Notes: a model not told the origin generated them from the letters alone. A stretch of DNA of 61,050 nt from a virus (IMGVR_UViG_3300021141_000010:1-61050); one strand, 5' to 3'; shown: positions 1 through 7,113, numbered from the stretch's first letter. Numbers and translations are program-made.

Positions 1-2
1 CA

Positions 3-401
3 TTACTTGATCCCCTTCTCGACAGAGGAATACTTCAAGTAGCCAACCCGGTCGACGGTTTCACCGTCGACCGTAAGCCAGAACGTAGGTGTGTTTGCAT
101 AGTTGTGATCGTAGCAATAGGCTACCTTCCACCCTGCGGCTTGGAACAGCGGTGCTTCGCACCGCTGCCAGCAAACCGAATCTCGGTTTGCTGACATGAA
201 GACAACCACCTCCGGTGGTTGCTTCTGCTTCGGCTTGTCGCTCGGGCTGGGTGTCGGGTCGTTCTTCGACACTATGCTGTCCCCAGTGTCAAACATCTCC
301 AACCCATGCTTTCCGTCATAGAAAATCCACGAACAGACGCACAGAACGACCGCGCCGATCCCTAAAACCCCCATCGCTATATCCCCTGATTTTATTCTCA
401 T
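3..401 (-). CDS. membrane-anchored thioredoxin-like protein (paralogue of 46125-46589)
   Basis: 132 aa. One N-terminal membrane segment (about residues 8-27) is followed by a Pro/Lys-rich linker and a small alpha/beta domain that starts EVVVFMSANRDSVCW and contains GWKVAYCYDHNYANTPTFW. This domain lines up by eye with the thioredoxin-like domain encoded at 46125-46589 (EVIMFSRKPCPACDQ...KVGICYDH), but the CPAC redox motif is replaced by a CWQRC spacing, so normal redox activity is doubtful. GGGA lies 6 nt before the ATG. The stop overlaps an ATG at position 3 (TAATG), so another minus-strand gene appears to begin at the very edge of the window and run out of it. The coding sequence holds four perfect hairpins (see 50-221). 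Confidence 0.7.
   Translation of the reverse strand: MRIKSGDIAMGVLGIGAVVLCVCSWIFYDGKHGLEMFDTGDSIVSKNDPTPSPSDKPKQKQPPEVVVFMSANRDSVCWQRCEAPLFQAAGWKVAYCYDHNYANTPTFWLTVDGETVDRVGYLKYSSVEKGIK
50..221. repeat. cluster of four perfect inverted repeats inside a gene
   Basis: Four hairpins lie in 172 bp of coding sequence: 50-72 (10-bp arms, loop TTC), 148-166 (8 bp, TTC), 170-192 (10 bp, ATC) and 203-221 (8 bp, TCC). The arms are unrelated in sequence, so these are not copies of one element. They are the first examples of the window-wide pattern described in the findings. Confidence 0.9.
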
Positions 402-451
402 ACGTTTCCCGAAGCGTCTAATCTTATGAGATTACCTAATCCACACTACCG

Positions 452-1144
452 TTAATCATTGCGATTGTCAATACGCTCGTGGTAGGCTCGGTAGGCTTTT
501 ATCACAGGAATTATCGCAGGATGCCGCATATTGCAGTCTTCAGAGAACTCTTGTACTCCAACGCAATCGAGGTGCTTGACTGCTTCGATGAAGGGTCTTA
601 AGCCGAATGATCGTCGAGTATCCTGCTCCGCATCTCCGGCAAAGACCATCGTAGAGCCGATCCCCAATCGCGTGACAACAGCAAGGAACTCCTCGCTATT
701 GAGATTCTGGCACTCGTCGACAAACACCAAGGCGTTCTCGAACGTCGCCCCTTGGATGTAGGGCAATGGTCGAATCTCGACCAACTCGCTCGGCAGTCCT
801 AACTTGCGAGCGATTTCCATCACCGAATCGATGTACGGGTTCATCTTCTCTTCGGCTGTGCCCGGCAAATATCCCATCCGTGATCTACCCATCTCAAGGG
901 GAGATCGAATGAACACAATCTTTTCGATCCGCCTAGCTCGAATCGCCTGCGCGCCCCAAGCCATCGCCGCGAACGACTTTCCTGTTCCGGCGGGGCCGAC
1001 AAACAGGACTATCGGTTTATCCTCTAGCAATCCCCAGGCATCCAGTTGGCTTCTGTTGAGTTGGAACTTTTTGCGAGGGGAGTCGGCGAATTTCGCGGCA
1101 GGTGATTGTGGCTCGTCCTGAGGTGCTGTCTTGCGTCTAGCCAT
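452..1144 (-). CDS. phoH: PhoH-like P-loop ATPase
   Basis: 230 aa from the ATG at 1144 (MARRKTAPQ...). An upstream in-frame extension to 1420 is low-complexity and ignored. Walker A is GPAGTGKS, followed by the PhoH signature region with RSPLEMG and GYLPG, Walker B FVDECQN, and GDAEQDTR. PhoH proteins are ATPases common in phages, linked to RNA metabolism or phosphate stress; the exact phage role is unknown. The gene is transcribed away from the 1145-1915 intergenic region, probably from an extended -10 element at 1189-1197. Confidence 0.93.
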   Translation of the reverse strand: MARRKTAPQDEPQSPAAKFADSPRKKFQLNRSQLDAWGLLEDKPIVLFVGPAGTGKSFAAMAWGAQAIRARRIEKIVFIRSPLEMGRSRMGYLPGTAEEKMNPYIDSVMEIARKLGLPSELVEIRPLPYIQGATFENALVFVDECQNLNSEEFLAVVTRLGIGSTMVFAGDAEQDTRRSFGLRPFIEAVKHLDCVGVQEFSEDCNMRHPAIIPVIKAYRAYHERIDNRND

Positions 1145-1188
1145 TGTAGGCTTTCTAGGGTAAGAGTGTCGGGAGCAAGGCTTTCCCC

Positions 1189-1197
1189 ATTGTAGCA
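1189..1197 (-). promoter_or_regulatory. candidate extended -10 promoter for phoH
   Basis: On the minus strand the sequence reads TGCTACAAT, an extended -10 element (TG, one base, then TACAAT). It lies about 45 nt upstream of the phoH ATG at 1144. No good -35 is visible; a T-rich stretch occupies that position. Based on sigma-70 consensus only. Confidence 0.35.
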
Positions 1198-1570
1198 AGG
1201 CATCGCCAAAAAAGAAAAACTTGACCAGTGCGCACGCCGGGCTTCCCTCCTGATTCCCAACCAATATAGAGTTGGTTAAGCAGGATTCCCCGCTAGGGGG
1301 ATACTGGTTGTCTTGTGGCCTTTGGTTTAGGGTTCTTCCGGTGTTTGGAACCACCGGCAGGGTTGTTGGTTTATTCTTTATCAGATTATGACCACGGCGT
1401 AGCCCGTTGTGCAGGATCAATCACCTGCCCGTTGCGTGGAAACTGCCCAGAGGGCAGTACCCCTTTCGCCTAACCAAAATTTACCCCGACTGCCTGTGTC
1501 AGTCGGGTAGCCTGCCCTTCGTATTAAGGAACCAGCATTGAATTGAGTACGAATATCCAGCAGTTTGTCC

Positions 1571-1655
1571 GCAAGAAAGAAACGTATTTTTTTTTGTCGA
1601 AACGCGAAAAGACTGGCGGGAGTTGCAACTCCCGCCAGTCACGTTTCTTTCTTGC
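1571..1655. repeat. compound palindrome (nested inverted repeats)
   Basis: A perfect 30-bp palindrome without loop (1611-1640, 15-bp arms) is flanked by a second inverted pair, 1571-1585 and 1641-1655 (15 bp, perfect). The outer left arm is separated from the inner palindrome by a segment with a run of nine T (1587-1595). On the minus strand the inner hairpin is followed by TTTT, so it could terminate transcription, but no gene ends here. It may equally be a protein-binding or cruciform site. Confidence 0.85.
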
Positions 1656-1915
1656 AGTTCGCTTATCGTACACAGGCACTCCGAGGCTTTCGGCATCACG
1701 CCTATTCGCTCCCTGTTTAGCAGTGGCCCTACAATCCTTTAGGGATCAGGCCAGCGAGCCCATCTAGCCACCGAGTCGGCTCTAGCAAGATTCCGTGAAT
1801 TTTAGCAAGTAGGCAATAGCCTGTCAATGGGTTAGATTATTTTGGAAAACGATCCGCTCTTGAGCGTAGAACCTTTCGCTGTTGATGTTTTGTTTACAAC
1901 TAACTGGAGGAAAAC

Positions 1916-2134
1916 ATGCCGCTATACTTTTTGAGCAGACGTGATTGCAGCTACGACGAACTACGACAAGTCGTAGTTCGTGCTAAGAACGAAAAAGAGG
2001 CGCGTGTACTCGCCTCTGCCTACAGAGGCGACGAAGGTGAAGAGGTTTGGCTTGACGAGAGGCAAAGCATTTGCGAAAAACTGCAAGTGCGAGGCAAGAA
2101 TCGAGTTATTTGTGTTGATTTTTACGAAGCGTAA
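1916..2134 (+). CDS. hypothetical protein
   Basis: 72 aa, starting 5 nt after GGAGG. No recognised domain. It is rich in charged residues with a central Arg/Glu-rich stretch (RAKNEKEARVLAS). The coding sequence contains a GACTTGTCGTAG-type inverted repeat near 1955-1980. First gene of a short plus-strand group that leads to the double-HTH protein at 2879. Confidence 0.7.
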   Translation: MPLYFLSRRDCSYDELRQVVVRAKNEKEARVLASAYRGDEGEEVWLDERQSICEKLQVRGKNRVICVDFYEA

Positions 2135-2155
2135 TCTACATTTAAGGGCAAAATT

Positions 2156-2839
2156 ATGACCATTGACAAAGCAACTGAATCTGGGTGGCGACCCGTCACC
2201 AAGCAGGATTTAATCGATATCATAGACAGCGGCAAGCCGCTGTCGGCCCGCTTTCGGGATGCTGAGAATGGAGAATGGAAGTGCGACCTGCTTGTCGGAT
2301 TCCAAATTATCCAAGGCAGGATGTGGTACACGAAATCAACGAGAACCAACTGGCAGCATTGTGAAGTCAAGCCTGTCGTTCTTCGAGATCCGAAGTTTTC
2401 GGATCTCGAAAACGGGCCTATCGAGTGCCTAGTCTACCTACACGGAGAAAACCATACTCCAGAGAGGGGCATCTTGGTTGGTATGCGATACCATCCAAAC
2501 GAGCGGAACAAGACTGGGTTGGTGTACCACGTCAGTCGACAGGGGCAACCAGAAGACGGTACTTCCTATAATGTTAGCTGGTGCGTCAAGGTGGTTGATG
2601 GTGGCGTAGCATTGCTGTCTCCGACCACCCAACCTGCGCAAGCAGAATTGACCACCGACGACGACGATTGGCGAACGCCGACTGCGGAGGATTTGAAAAA
2701 CGGCCCAATCGAGTGCGAAGTGCGAGATTTTCATGATTCTGTTTGGGAGAAGCGAAAGCTGCAACGCATCAGTTTGGACGCGAATTTTCCGTATCGAACT
2801 GCGAGTTGCGGTTGGAAGTTTTGTCGGATTCCCAAGTAA
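2156..2839 (+). CDS. hypothetical protein with three repeated small modules
   Basis: 227 aa. Three copies of a module of roughly 60 residues can be seen: WRPVTKQDLID...SARFRD, then DLENGPIECLVYL, then WRTPTAEDLKNGPIECEVRD. Each copy has a T-x-x-D-L-x-x-G-x-P start and ends in a conserved Trp region (NWQHCEV, VSWCVKV, GWKFCRI). Modules of this kind are common in phage proteins of unknown role. AAGGG precedes the ATG. No function can be assigned. Confidence 0.75.
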   Translation: MTIDKATESGWRPVTKQDLIDIIDSGKPLSARFRDAENGEWKCDLLVGFQIIQGRMWYTKSTRTNWQHCEVKPVVLRDPKFSDLENGPIECLVYLHGENHTPERGILVGMRYHPNERNKTGLVYHVSRQGQPEDGTSYNVSWCVKVVDGGVALLSPTTQPAQAELTTDDDDWRTPTAEDLKNGPIECEVRDFHDSVWEKRKLQRISLDANFPYRTASCGWKFCRIPK

Positions 2840-2845
2840 TCCTTG

Positions 2846-2874
2846 CCAATCCTAGCGATTTTCGCTAGGATTGG
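2846..2874 (+). promoter_or_regulatory. perfect hairpin covering the translation start region
   Basis: 13-bp perfect arms with a TTT loop fill the gap between the previous stop (2839) and the ATG at 2879, where a Shine-Dalgarno would normally lie. No SD is visible for the ATG or for an in-frame TTG at 2843. The hairpin may terminate transcription (no T-run) or control initiation of the downstream gene. Confidence 0.75.
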
Positions 2875-2878
2875 TCAC

Positions 2879-3682
2879 ATGAGTACCGAGTCTGAGACAA
2901 ATCCAAACGTCTTTACGCCTGACCGCATTTGGCAGGCGTTTTCTTGTGCGCTGACGACAACCAGCGATCCAGAATTGGCCGCCGCTCTCGGTATCACTGA
3001 GGGTAAGCTAAAAGACTGGAAGCAGAATGAACCAGCTTTCTATCGAGCCATCATAGCCGCCCGGAGAGCAGGAGCCGACAGCAGAGGCGGAAACGGTCTT
3101 ATCGCCCGTCATGTGGGAAACTCGCTTCCGAAGGAGCTACGCGATCTCTGGGAGGAACTCTCCGAGGAGAAGTCTGACCGCGAAGCGGTCATGTACAACC
3201 TCGCAACGCGAGGGGACTTCGACAAACAACGGTTGCTCGTTCACGCTCTTAGCGTGACTCGCTTCGATCTGAACGCCTGTTGCCAGATGCTTGACATCTC
3301 CAAGGCCCAGTTAGATAAGTGGGCCAAGGACGATCCCCGGTTTGCAAAACTTTGGGATGAAGTCTACTTCCAGAAGAAAAACTTCGTCGAATCAAAGCTC
3401 ATGGATCTAGTCGAAGCAGGCAATGCCAAAGCAGTCATGTTCGCCAACGAACGGCTTAACCGAGAGCAGTACGGGCAAAAAATCGAAGTCACCGGACAGA
3501 TTCAGCACGTCCACGGGATCATCGACTTTACCAAACTGGACTTGGACGTAGATACTAAGTCGAAGATCCTGCTCGCTTGTAAGCAAGCAGGGATGTTAGA
3601 TATGGACGGCTTGATGATCGAAGATAGTCAGACCGTTGAAGGGCAAGTTGTTGAGGCGGCTAGACAGCTACCGGGGCACTAA
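2879..3682 (+). CDS. double-HTH DNA-binding protein, small-terminase-like
   Basis: 267 aa from the ATG at 2879; a TTG at 2843 is an alternative start. Two related helix-turn-helix units are visible: LAAALGITEGKLKDWKQNEP near residue 45 and CCQMLDISKAQLDKWAKDDP near residue 145. Each is followed by an aromatic helix. The C-terminal half (KNFVESKLMDLVEAGNAKAV, then EQYGQKIEVTG) resembles phage TerS-type proteins that precede a VTGxxxHxH segment. It lies about 12 kb across the presumed genome ends from terL, so packaging is plausible but a transcription role is possible. It overlaps thyA tail-to-tail by 23 bp. Confidence 0.6.
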   Translation: MSTESETNPNVFTPDRIWQAFSCALTTTSDPELAAALGITEGKLKDWKQNEPAFYRAIIAARRAGADSRGGNGLIARHVGNSLPKELRDLWEELSEEKSDREAVMYNLATRGDFDKQRLLVHALSVTRFDLNACCQMLDISKAQLDKWAKDDPRFAKLWDEVYFQKKNFVESKLMDLVEAGNAKAVMFANERLNREQYGQKIEVTGQIQHVHGIIDFTKLDLDVDTKSKILLACKQAGMLDMDGLMIEDSQTVEGQVVEAARQLPGH

Positions 3683-4520
3683 TCTTCGGCATCGGATCGT
3701 AGCCAGAGAGTTCGAGATCCTCGAACGTATAGTCCCAAAGGTTCTCTCGCCAAGTCTTGATTTGTAAGATCGGCTCATTCCTTGGGGTGCGGTTCATCAA
3801 CTCCCGCACTGCATCTTTGTGGTTGTCATAGATATGCGCATCGCCAAGCGTGTGCGTAAAGTATCTCGGGATCTTCCCGAGAGTCTTTGCTGCGAGCGAC
3901 AACAGGAGCGAGTAGGAAGCGATGTTGAACGGCACTCCGAGGAACATATCGCCAGATCGTTGATATAGTTGCAGGTCGAGGAATGTCCGGTTAACGTGAA
4001 AGTGAAATAGGGTATGACATGGCGGCAACGCCATATCCGGGATCTCCGTAGGGTTCCAAGACGATACGACAATCCTGCGACTCGCGGGGTTGTCTCGCAA
4101 TTCACTCATCGCCCATTTGATCTGATCGACCCCGCCGAAGTCTCGCCACTGCTTACCGTAGATCGGGCCGAGATCACCGTCCTCGGAACACCATTCGTCC
4201 CAAATTGAGACACCCTTGGCTTGTAAGGACTTGACGTTGGTTTCTCCCCGGAGAAACCAAAATAGTTCCTCGGCGATATGCCGAAACGGCAATCGCTTGG
4301 TTGTAAGCAGAGGGAATCCTCGTCGGAGGTCGAACCGCATCTGAGCCCCGAAGATGCTGGTCGTACCGACACCGGTACGATCCATCTGTTGCGAACCGTA
4401 GGCGAACACCCAGCGAAGCAGACCGAGGTAGCCATCTTCGTTTTCCATCGCGCGGCTGGGATAATGATCTTTGAGGGTCGGCGCGGGGACGTATTGAGGA
4501 TCGAGCATCAGCAATCCCAT
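3660..4520 (-). CDS. thyA: thymidylate synthase (ThyA type)
   Basis: 286 aa, complete. It converts dUMP to dTMP with methylene-tetrahydrofolate. The hallmarks are present: catalytic Cys in PPCHTLFHF, the RSGDMFLGVPFNIASY dUMP/folate segment, LGDAHIY, and an N-terminal DRTGVGT loop. AGGAA precedes the ATG closely. The start overlaps the end of the 4508-4789 gene by 13 nt. With MazG, the dNMP kinase and the nucleotidase it forms the nucleotide-supply set. Confidence 0.97.
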   Translation of the reverse strand: MGLLMLDPQYVPAPTLKDHYPSRAMENEDGYLGLLRWVFAYGSQQMDRTGVGTTSIFGAQMRFDLRRGFPLLTTKRLPFRHIAEELFWFLRGETNVKSLQAKGVSIWDEWCSEDGDLGPIYGKQWRDFGGVDQIKWAMSELRDNPASRRIVVSSWNPTEIPDMALPPCHTLFHFHVNRTFLDLQLYQRSGDMFLGVPFNIASYSLLLSLAAKTLGKIPRYFTHTLGDAHIYDNHKDAVRELMNRTPRNEPILQIKTWRENLWDYTFEDLELSGYDPMPKISAPVAV

Positions 4521-4789
4521 TTCCTGAGTGATTTGTTGATCCGAGAATTGGGGTCATTAGCCGTTTCAGAGGAAGTGTTCTTCTTGCGCATTCCCTCCAT
4601 CCTACTACAGAAGGACTTCCGCCTCGCAGCCGCCTTCGGCGACCGCTTGGCTTCCTCCTTCGATACGGGTCGCTTGAGATCCGAGCCGGGATTCTCCCGT
4701 TCGTAGGACTTGCGACCTGCCTCATTCAAGCCGCCCTCTTCGTTCTTCCCAGACTTTCGCTGCCAACTAGCAGATTTCTTTTTAGGCAT
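4508..4789 (-). CDS. small basic protein, DUF6321-like
   Basis: 93 aa from the ATG at 4789 (MPKKKSASWQRKSGKNEEGG), chosen because GGGAG sits 8 nt upstream and the ATG shares one base with the stop of the small gene before it (TGATG). The order KSGKNxEGGLN, GRKSYERENPGS, SPKAAARRKSFCSRMEGM and a final LRKWDC matches a family of small phage and bacterial proteins that I recall as DUF6321. Function unknown. Confidence 0.75.
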   Translation of the reverse strand: MPKKKSASWQRKSGKNEEGGLNEAGRKSYERENPGSDLKRPVSKEEAKRSPKAAARRKSFCSRMEGMRKKNTSSETANDPNSRINKSLRKWDC

Positions 4790-4902
4790 CAGCAGGCTCC
4801 CATACAAATAAGAACAATCAAAATCAGCATCTGAGCATTCAGTAGGATCACCCCGCCTACCAAAGCCAAGATAATCAGCACGCCTACGATGTCGTCAGTC
4901 AT
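4789..4902 (-). CDS. small hydrophobic membrane protein
   Basis: 37-38 aa reading MTDDIVGVLIILALVGG..., almost entirely hydrophobic after residue 5, ending ICMGAC. It is coupled at both ends: its ATG overlaps the stop of the upstream gene (TAATG) and its stop overlaps the next ATG (TGATG). The tight coupling is the main reason to believe it is translated. No function is assigned. Confidence 0.55.
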   Translation of the reverse strand: MTDDIVGVLIILALVGGVILLNAQMLILIVLICMGAC

Positions 4903-5285
4903 TAGAGTTCACCCAATCGTTTGCGAACAGCGTTGGCCCTACTATCTGTAGGCCAATAGCAAAGGACAATATTATGCCTATTGATTTGCCCCAATAAACG
5001 CTCAAGGGCCGAGTCCCCAATACCCGCTGCGGATTGTGGACTCAGCCCAAGAGCAATCTCTGCGATTATACTTACCAGTGGGTCGTCGTCAATAAACAAA
5101 TGCACATTGCATTGTCGGTCAAGATCAGCGAGCGCGGCGGTCGCCCCACGAACTAAGCTCGCCATCCTATTGCGGATTTTGCAGGTTCCCTGCAATTCCG
5201 CAACCCATTTCCTGCTGTCTGGATGGGTGTTTGATGCCCACTTGGTCGCATCCGCAGTCACATAGATGGAGTAGTCAACAATCAT
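4902..5285 (-). CDS. hypothetical protein
   Basis: 127 aa. The start is in an ATGA overlap with the gene before it. The N-terminus reads DYSIYVTADATKW, followed by LHLFIDDDP-type strand/turn (VHLFIDDDPLVSII) and a C-terminal YWPTDSRANAVRKRL. The pattern of hydrophobic strands ending in Asp suggests an alpha/beta fold, perhaps RNase H-like, but this is only a guess. Confidence 0.65.
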   Translation of the reverse strand: MIVDYSIYVTADATKWASNTHPDSRKWVAELQGTCKIRNRMASLVRGATAALADLDRQCNVHLFIDDDPLVSIIAEIALGLSPQSAAGIGDSALERLLGQINRHNIVLCYWPTDSRANAVRKRLGEL

Positions 5286-5548
5286 TTAGGGTTGAGAGCT
5301 TTCTCGATGGCTAGTTTCTTCTCCGTCTCAATCGCTTTCCGTTGGATTTCGGCTTCGATCAGGTGGTCGTCTGATTCGTACTTTGAACACCAATCATCGT
5401 GCCGGACTCGGGGGAACCCAGTGGCTCTGGGGGGATTGTATCTGCATTCGCGGGCTTTTCCGTCACCTGACGAGAACCGGCAGAGTTTGCACGCTTTCGG
5501 GGGGAGTTGTTTGCCGTCATTTTGGAATTTGCTGTGTGGGATTGGCAT
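5282..5548 (-). CDS. small zinc-binding-type protein
   Basis: 88 aa with a four-cysteine pattern CKLCRF (CxxC), then a Cys in ARECRYNPP and a Cys in DDWCSKYE, followed by a charged helix. This C-x2-C-...-C-x-x-NPP-...-WC arrangement is common in small phage proteins and suggests a metal site. Its first two thirds overlap, in another frame, the 3' part of the gene at 5359-5793. Confidence 0.7.
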   Translation of the reverse strand: MPIPHSKFQNDGKQLPPKACKLCRFSSGDGKARECRYNPPRATGFPRVRHDDWCSKYESDDHLIEAEIQRKAIETEKKLAIEKALNPK

Positions 5549-5793
5549 GCTTCTTTGGGGGTTAGGATTTCTAGAGACTTCACCGCCGCGCGGAGAATCG
5601 TGTACGCTGTCATGTTTTCGTCTTGATCATTGTTGTCTGCGTATTTCCAGCAGGCAATCACAAGGGATCGTCGGTCTTTCCGAAGAACACGACCGAAAAC
5701 CTCGAAAACGATATGCTGTTCGCCCTCGGAGTGGTCGTCAAAGACCACACGCACTACGTCTCCTAGATTGCAGTTCTTGTTTATTTTGGACAT
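5359..5793 (-). CDS. hypothetical protein with long out-of-frame overlap
   Basis: 144 aa. AGGTGG lies just before the ATG, so translation is well supported. Residues 1-75 (GDVVRVVFDDH..., FGRVLRKDRRSLVIACWKYAD) look like a compact folded domain. The last 60 residues are Ser/Thr/Pro-rich and overlap the zinc-protein gene by 190 nt in a different frame. The tail may be a disordered by-product of the overlap. Confidence 0.65.
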   Translation of the reverse strand: MSKINKNCNLGDVVRVVFDDHSEGEQHIVFEVFGRVLRKDRRSLVIACWKYADNNDQDENMTAYTILRAAVKSLEILTPKEACQSHTANSKMTANNSPRKRANSAGSRQVTEKPANADTIPPEPLGSPESGTMIGVQSTNQTTT

Positions 5794-5820
5794 TTTCCAC
5801 CTGATTGTAGGAAATTGTCA

Positions 5821-5848
5821 TTGCAACAAGACAACATCCCGATATGCT
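5821..5848 (+). promoter_or_regulatory. candidate sigma-70 promoter for the early block
   Basis: TTGCAA, 16-nt spacer, TATGCT. It lies 36 nt before the ATG at 5884 and about 30 nt upstream of the divergent start at 5793. On the opposite strand TACAAT could serve the minus-strand operon. Consensus match only. Confidence 0.45.
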
Positions 5849-5883
5849 ACTTCACATCAGTTTCATTCCATAGGAGGCAAACC

Positions 5884-6333
5884 ATGACTGATTATAACGA
5901 GGCGTATGATCTCGCCAAAGTTTTCGCGATTGTGGCAGCAAAGAAGTACCGAATTGACATCGACGAAGCCGTCTCGGACGGCTACTTAGCAGTTTCCGAA
6001 AAACTCACCAAGTTTGACCCAGAAAAGGCTAAGCTATCGACGTATATCTATATGGTGGTAACCCGCCAAATCATCACGACTTTGCGATCTCGCAAAGTCC
6101 GATCCTGCGTCAAGAACAACTCTGAGGCAGTGTGCGATGGTGCGGTGGCTACCTACGAAGGAAATTCCGACGATGATTCATCGGTGGTGGTTCGGCTTGC
6201 CTTGGATCTTGCCGCTAGCGGCAAGAAACACAAGACGATTCGCAAGAGTGTTGAGAACGCTCTCGTCGAAGCGGGTTGGGGCAAGAATCGAATCGCCGAA
6301 GCATTCGATTCTGTTCTAGAGGGGCATAACTAA
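5884..6333 (+). CDS. small sigma-factor-like protein (region 2)
   Basis: 149 aa from the ATG at 5884, preceded by TAGGAGG. An upstream TTG extension to 5815 is rejected. Residues 5-75 resemble sigma-70 region 2: YDLAKVFAIVAAKKY, DEAVSDGYLAVSEKL, FDPEKAKLSTYIYMVVTRQI. The C-terminal 40 residues have a weak HTH look (RIAEAFDSVLE) but no clear region 4. It could redirect host RNA polymerase to phage promoters, or act as an anti- or co-sigma factor. It stands first in the plus-strand early block. Confidence 0.65.
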   Translation: MTDYNEAYDLAKVFAIVAAKKYRIDIDEAVSDGYLAVSEKLTKFDPEKAKLSTYIYMVVTRQIITTLRSRKVRSCVKNNSEAVCDGAVATYEGNSDDDSSVVVRLALDLAASGKKHKTIRKSVENALVEAGWGKNRIAEAFDSVLEGHN

Positions 6334-6350
6334 TTACTCGATATCTAGCA

Positions 6351-6375
6351 ATCCTGTTGCTTGTCGCAACAGGAT
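6351..6375 (+). promoter_or_regulatory. leader hairpin upstream of csrA
   Basis: Perfect 10-bp arms (ATCCTGTTGC / GCAACAGGAT) with a TTGTC loop, 46 nt before the csrA ATG. The right arm carries ACAGGAUG, close to the GGA-containing core bound by CsrA proteins, so autoregulation is conceivable. No T-run follows it. Confidence 0.6.
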
Positions 6376-6420
6376 GCACATCAACTAAACCCCAACACTA
6401 CGAAATTATGGAAATTGGCT

Positions 6421-6615
6421 ATGGCAGGGCTATCAATACTCCGATATCCGAACGAATCGGTACTCATCGGAAACGACATCAAAATCACTGTGCTATCTAT
6501 CGGTCGCGGGAATCGAATTCGCCTCAAAATTGAGGCTCCTAAAGAAGTACCGGTGCTTCGCGAAGAGATACTCACACTTAAAAAAGCTGGGAAGGCTCAA
6601 GGGGTGCGAGGATGA
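6421..6615 (+). CDS. csrA: CsrA/RsmA-family RNA-binding regulator
   Basis: 64 aa from the ATG at 6421. It follows the CsrA pattern from strand 1 to the C-terminal helix: [48 protein letters not shown]. The conserved RNA-contacting LxLxR start is partly altered, while [13 protein letters not shown] is very typical. CsrA binds GGA in mRNA leaders or hairpin loops and blocks or stabilises messages. A phage copy could reset host carbon/biofilm control or regulate phage messages. Its stop is in an ATGA overlap with the next gene. Confidence 0.9.
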   Translation: MAGLSILRYPNESVLIGNDIKITVLSIGRGNRIRLKIEAPKEVPVLREEILTLKKAGKAQGVRG

Positions 6616-6731
6616 TCGTCGAATTCCTGATTGCCGTGTTTTGTGGACTCGTAGTTTGTGCAGTGGTCGAGATTGCGGGTTGGATTATATCTGAGGTGCT
6701 GTCGGCACTAGAGGAGGTGAAAGATGAGTAA
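6612..6731 (+). CDS. small single-span membrane protein
   Basis: 39 aa, [20 protein letters not shown]... with one membrane segment (residues 5-30) and an acidic tail ([12 protein letters not shown]). Its ATG overlaps the csrA stop by 4 nt and its 3' end contains the strong SD of the next gene (GAGGAGGTG) and overlaps it by 8 nt. Function unknown. Confidence 0.6.
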   Translation: MIVEFLIAVFCGLVVCAVVEIAGWIISEVLSALEEVKDE

Positions 6732-7113
6732 CCAAGGTTTTCGAGGTGTTCCCGGCATACCGGATGGGTGGGAGTTACTGGCGATACGACATGCTGAGTC
6801 CGGCGAGTGGTATATTGAGCCGACCCGCAACCTGCCTGCATTAGCGGAGATTCGCACGACTTACAAGCGTCCCATCATCCGCAAGATCGAGACTCATAAA
6901 AAGTACCGACAGTTTGCTAATAAAGCTGAGTACGAACCGCATCGCAATCGCTGGTGGAGATGGAAAGACCCAATTGAGCCTTGCGACACAACTTTCCCTC
7001 CGATTGGATATGGCGAAAACGGTTTGCTGACTGCAACGTGGGAGCAGGCGTTTCAGGGTCGCGTTTTCGATGACGGCACTCCCTTCGGCGTGGAGATTCA
7101 GGATGACCAATAG
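6724..7113 (+). CDS. hypothetical protein
   Basis: 129 aa behind a strong SD (GAGGAGGTGAAAG). It opens with VPGIPDGWELLAIRHAESGE, a layout of IPDGW-L-x-x...GEWY found in many small phage proteins. The middle is aromatic and basic (RNRWWRWKDP). It ends inside the start of the helicase gene (11-nt overlap). No function known. Confidence 0.7.
   Translation: MSNQGFRGVPGIPDGWELLAIRHAESGEWYIEPTRNLPALAEIRTTYKRPIIRKIETHKKYRQFANKAEYEPHRNRWWRWKDPIEPCDTTFPPIGYGENGLLTATWEQAFQGRVFDDGTPFGVEIQDDQ

Larger units (their letters stand above)
1145..1915. other. 771-bp non-coding divergent region
   Basis: It separates phoH (minus) from the gene at 1916 (plus). No convincing gene is seen; the only open frames run through palindromes and lack ribosome binding sites. 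It holds hairpins at 1442-1458 (7-bp arms, loop AGA) and 1485-1507 (8-bp arms, loop of 7), the compound palindrome at 1571-1655, and a candidate minus-strand promoter at 1189-1197. The hairpins may mark an untranslated RNA or a regulator site; I cannot tell which. Confidence 0.6.

Noticed and set aside
1499-1767. Open frames on both strands across the compound palindrome
   Set aside because: They lack ribosome binding sites and are created by the inverted repeats; the translated sequences show the palindrome (GGSCNSRQS in both).
1675-1800. Possible tRNA in the left intergenic region
   Set aside because: No T-arm consensus or acceptor pairing on either strand.
5815-5883. TTG-initiated N-terminal extension of the sigma-like protein
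   Set aside because: A strong TAGGAGG precedes the ATG at 5884 and the extension covers the putative promoter.
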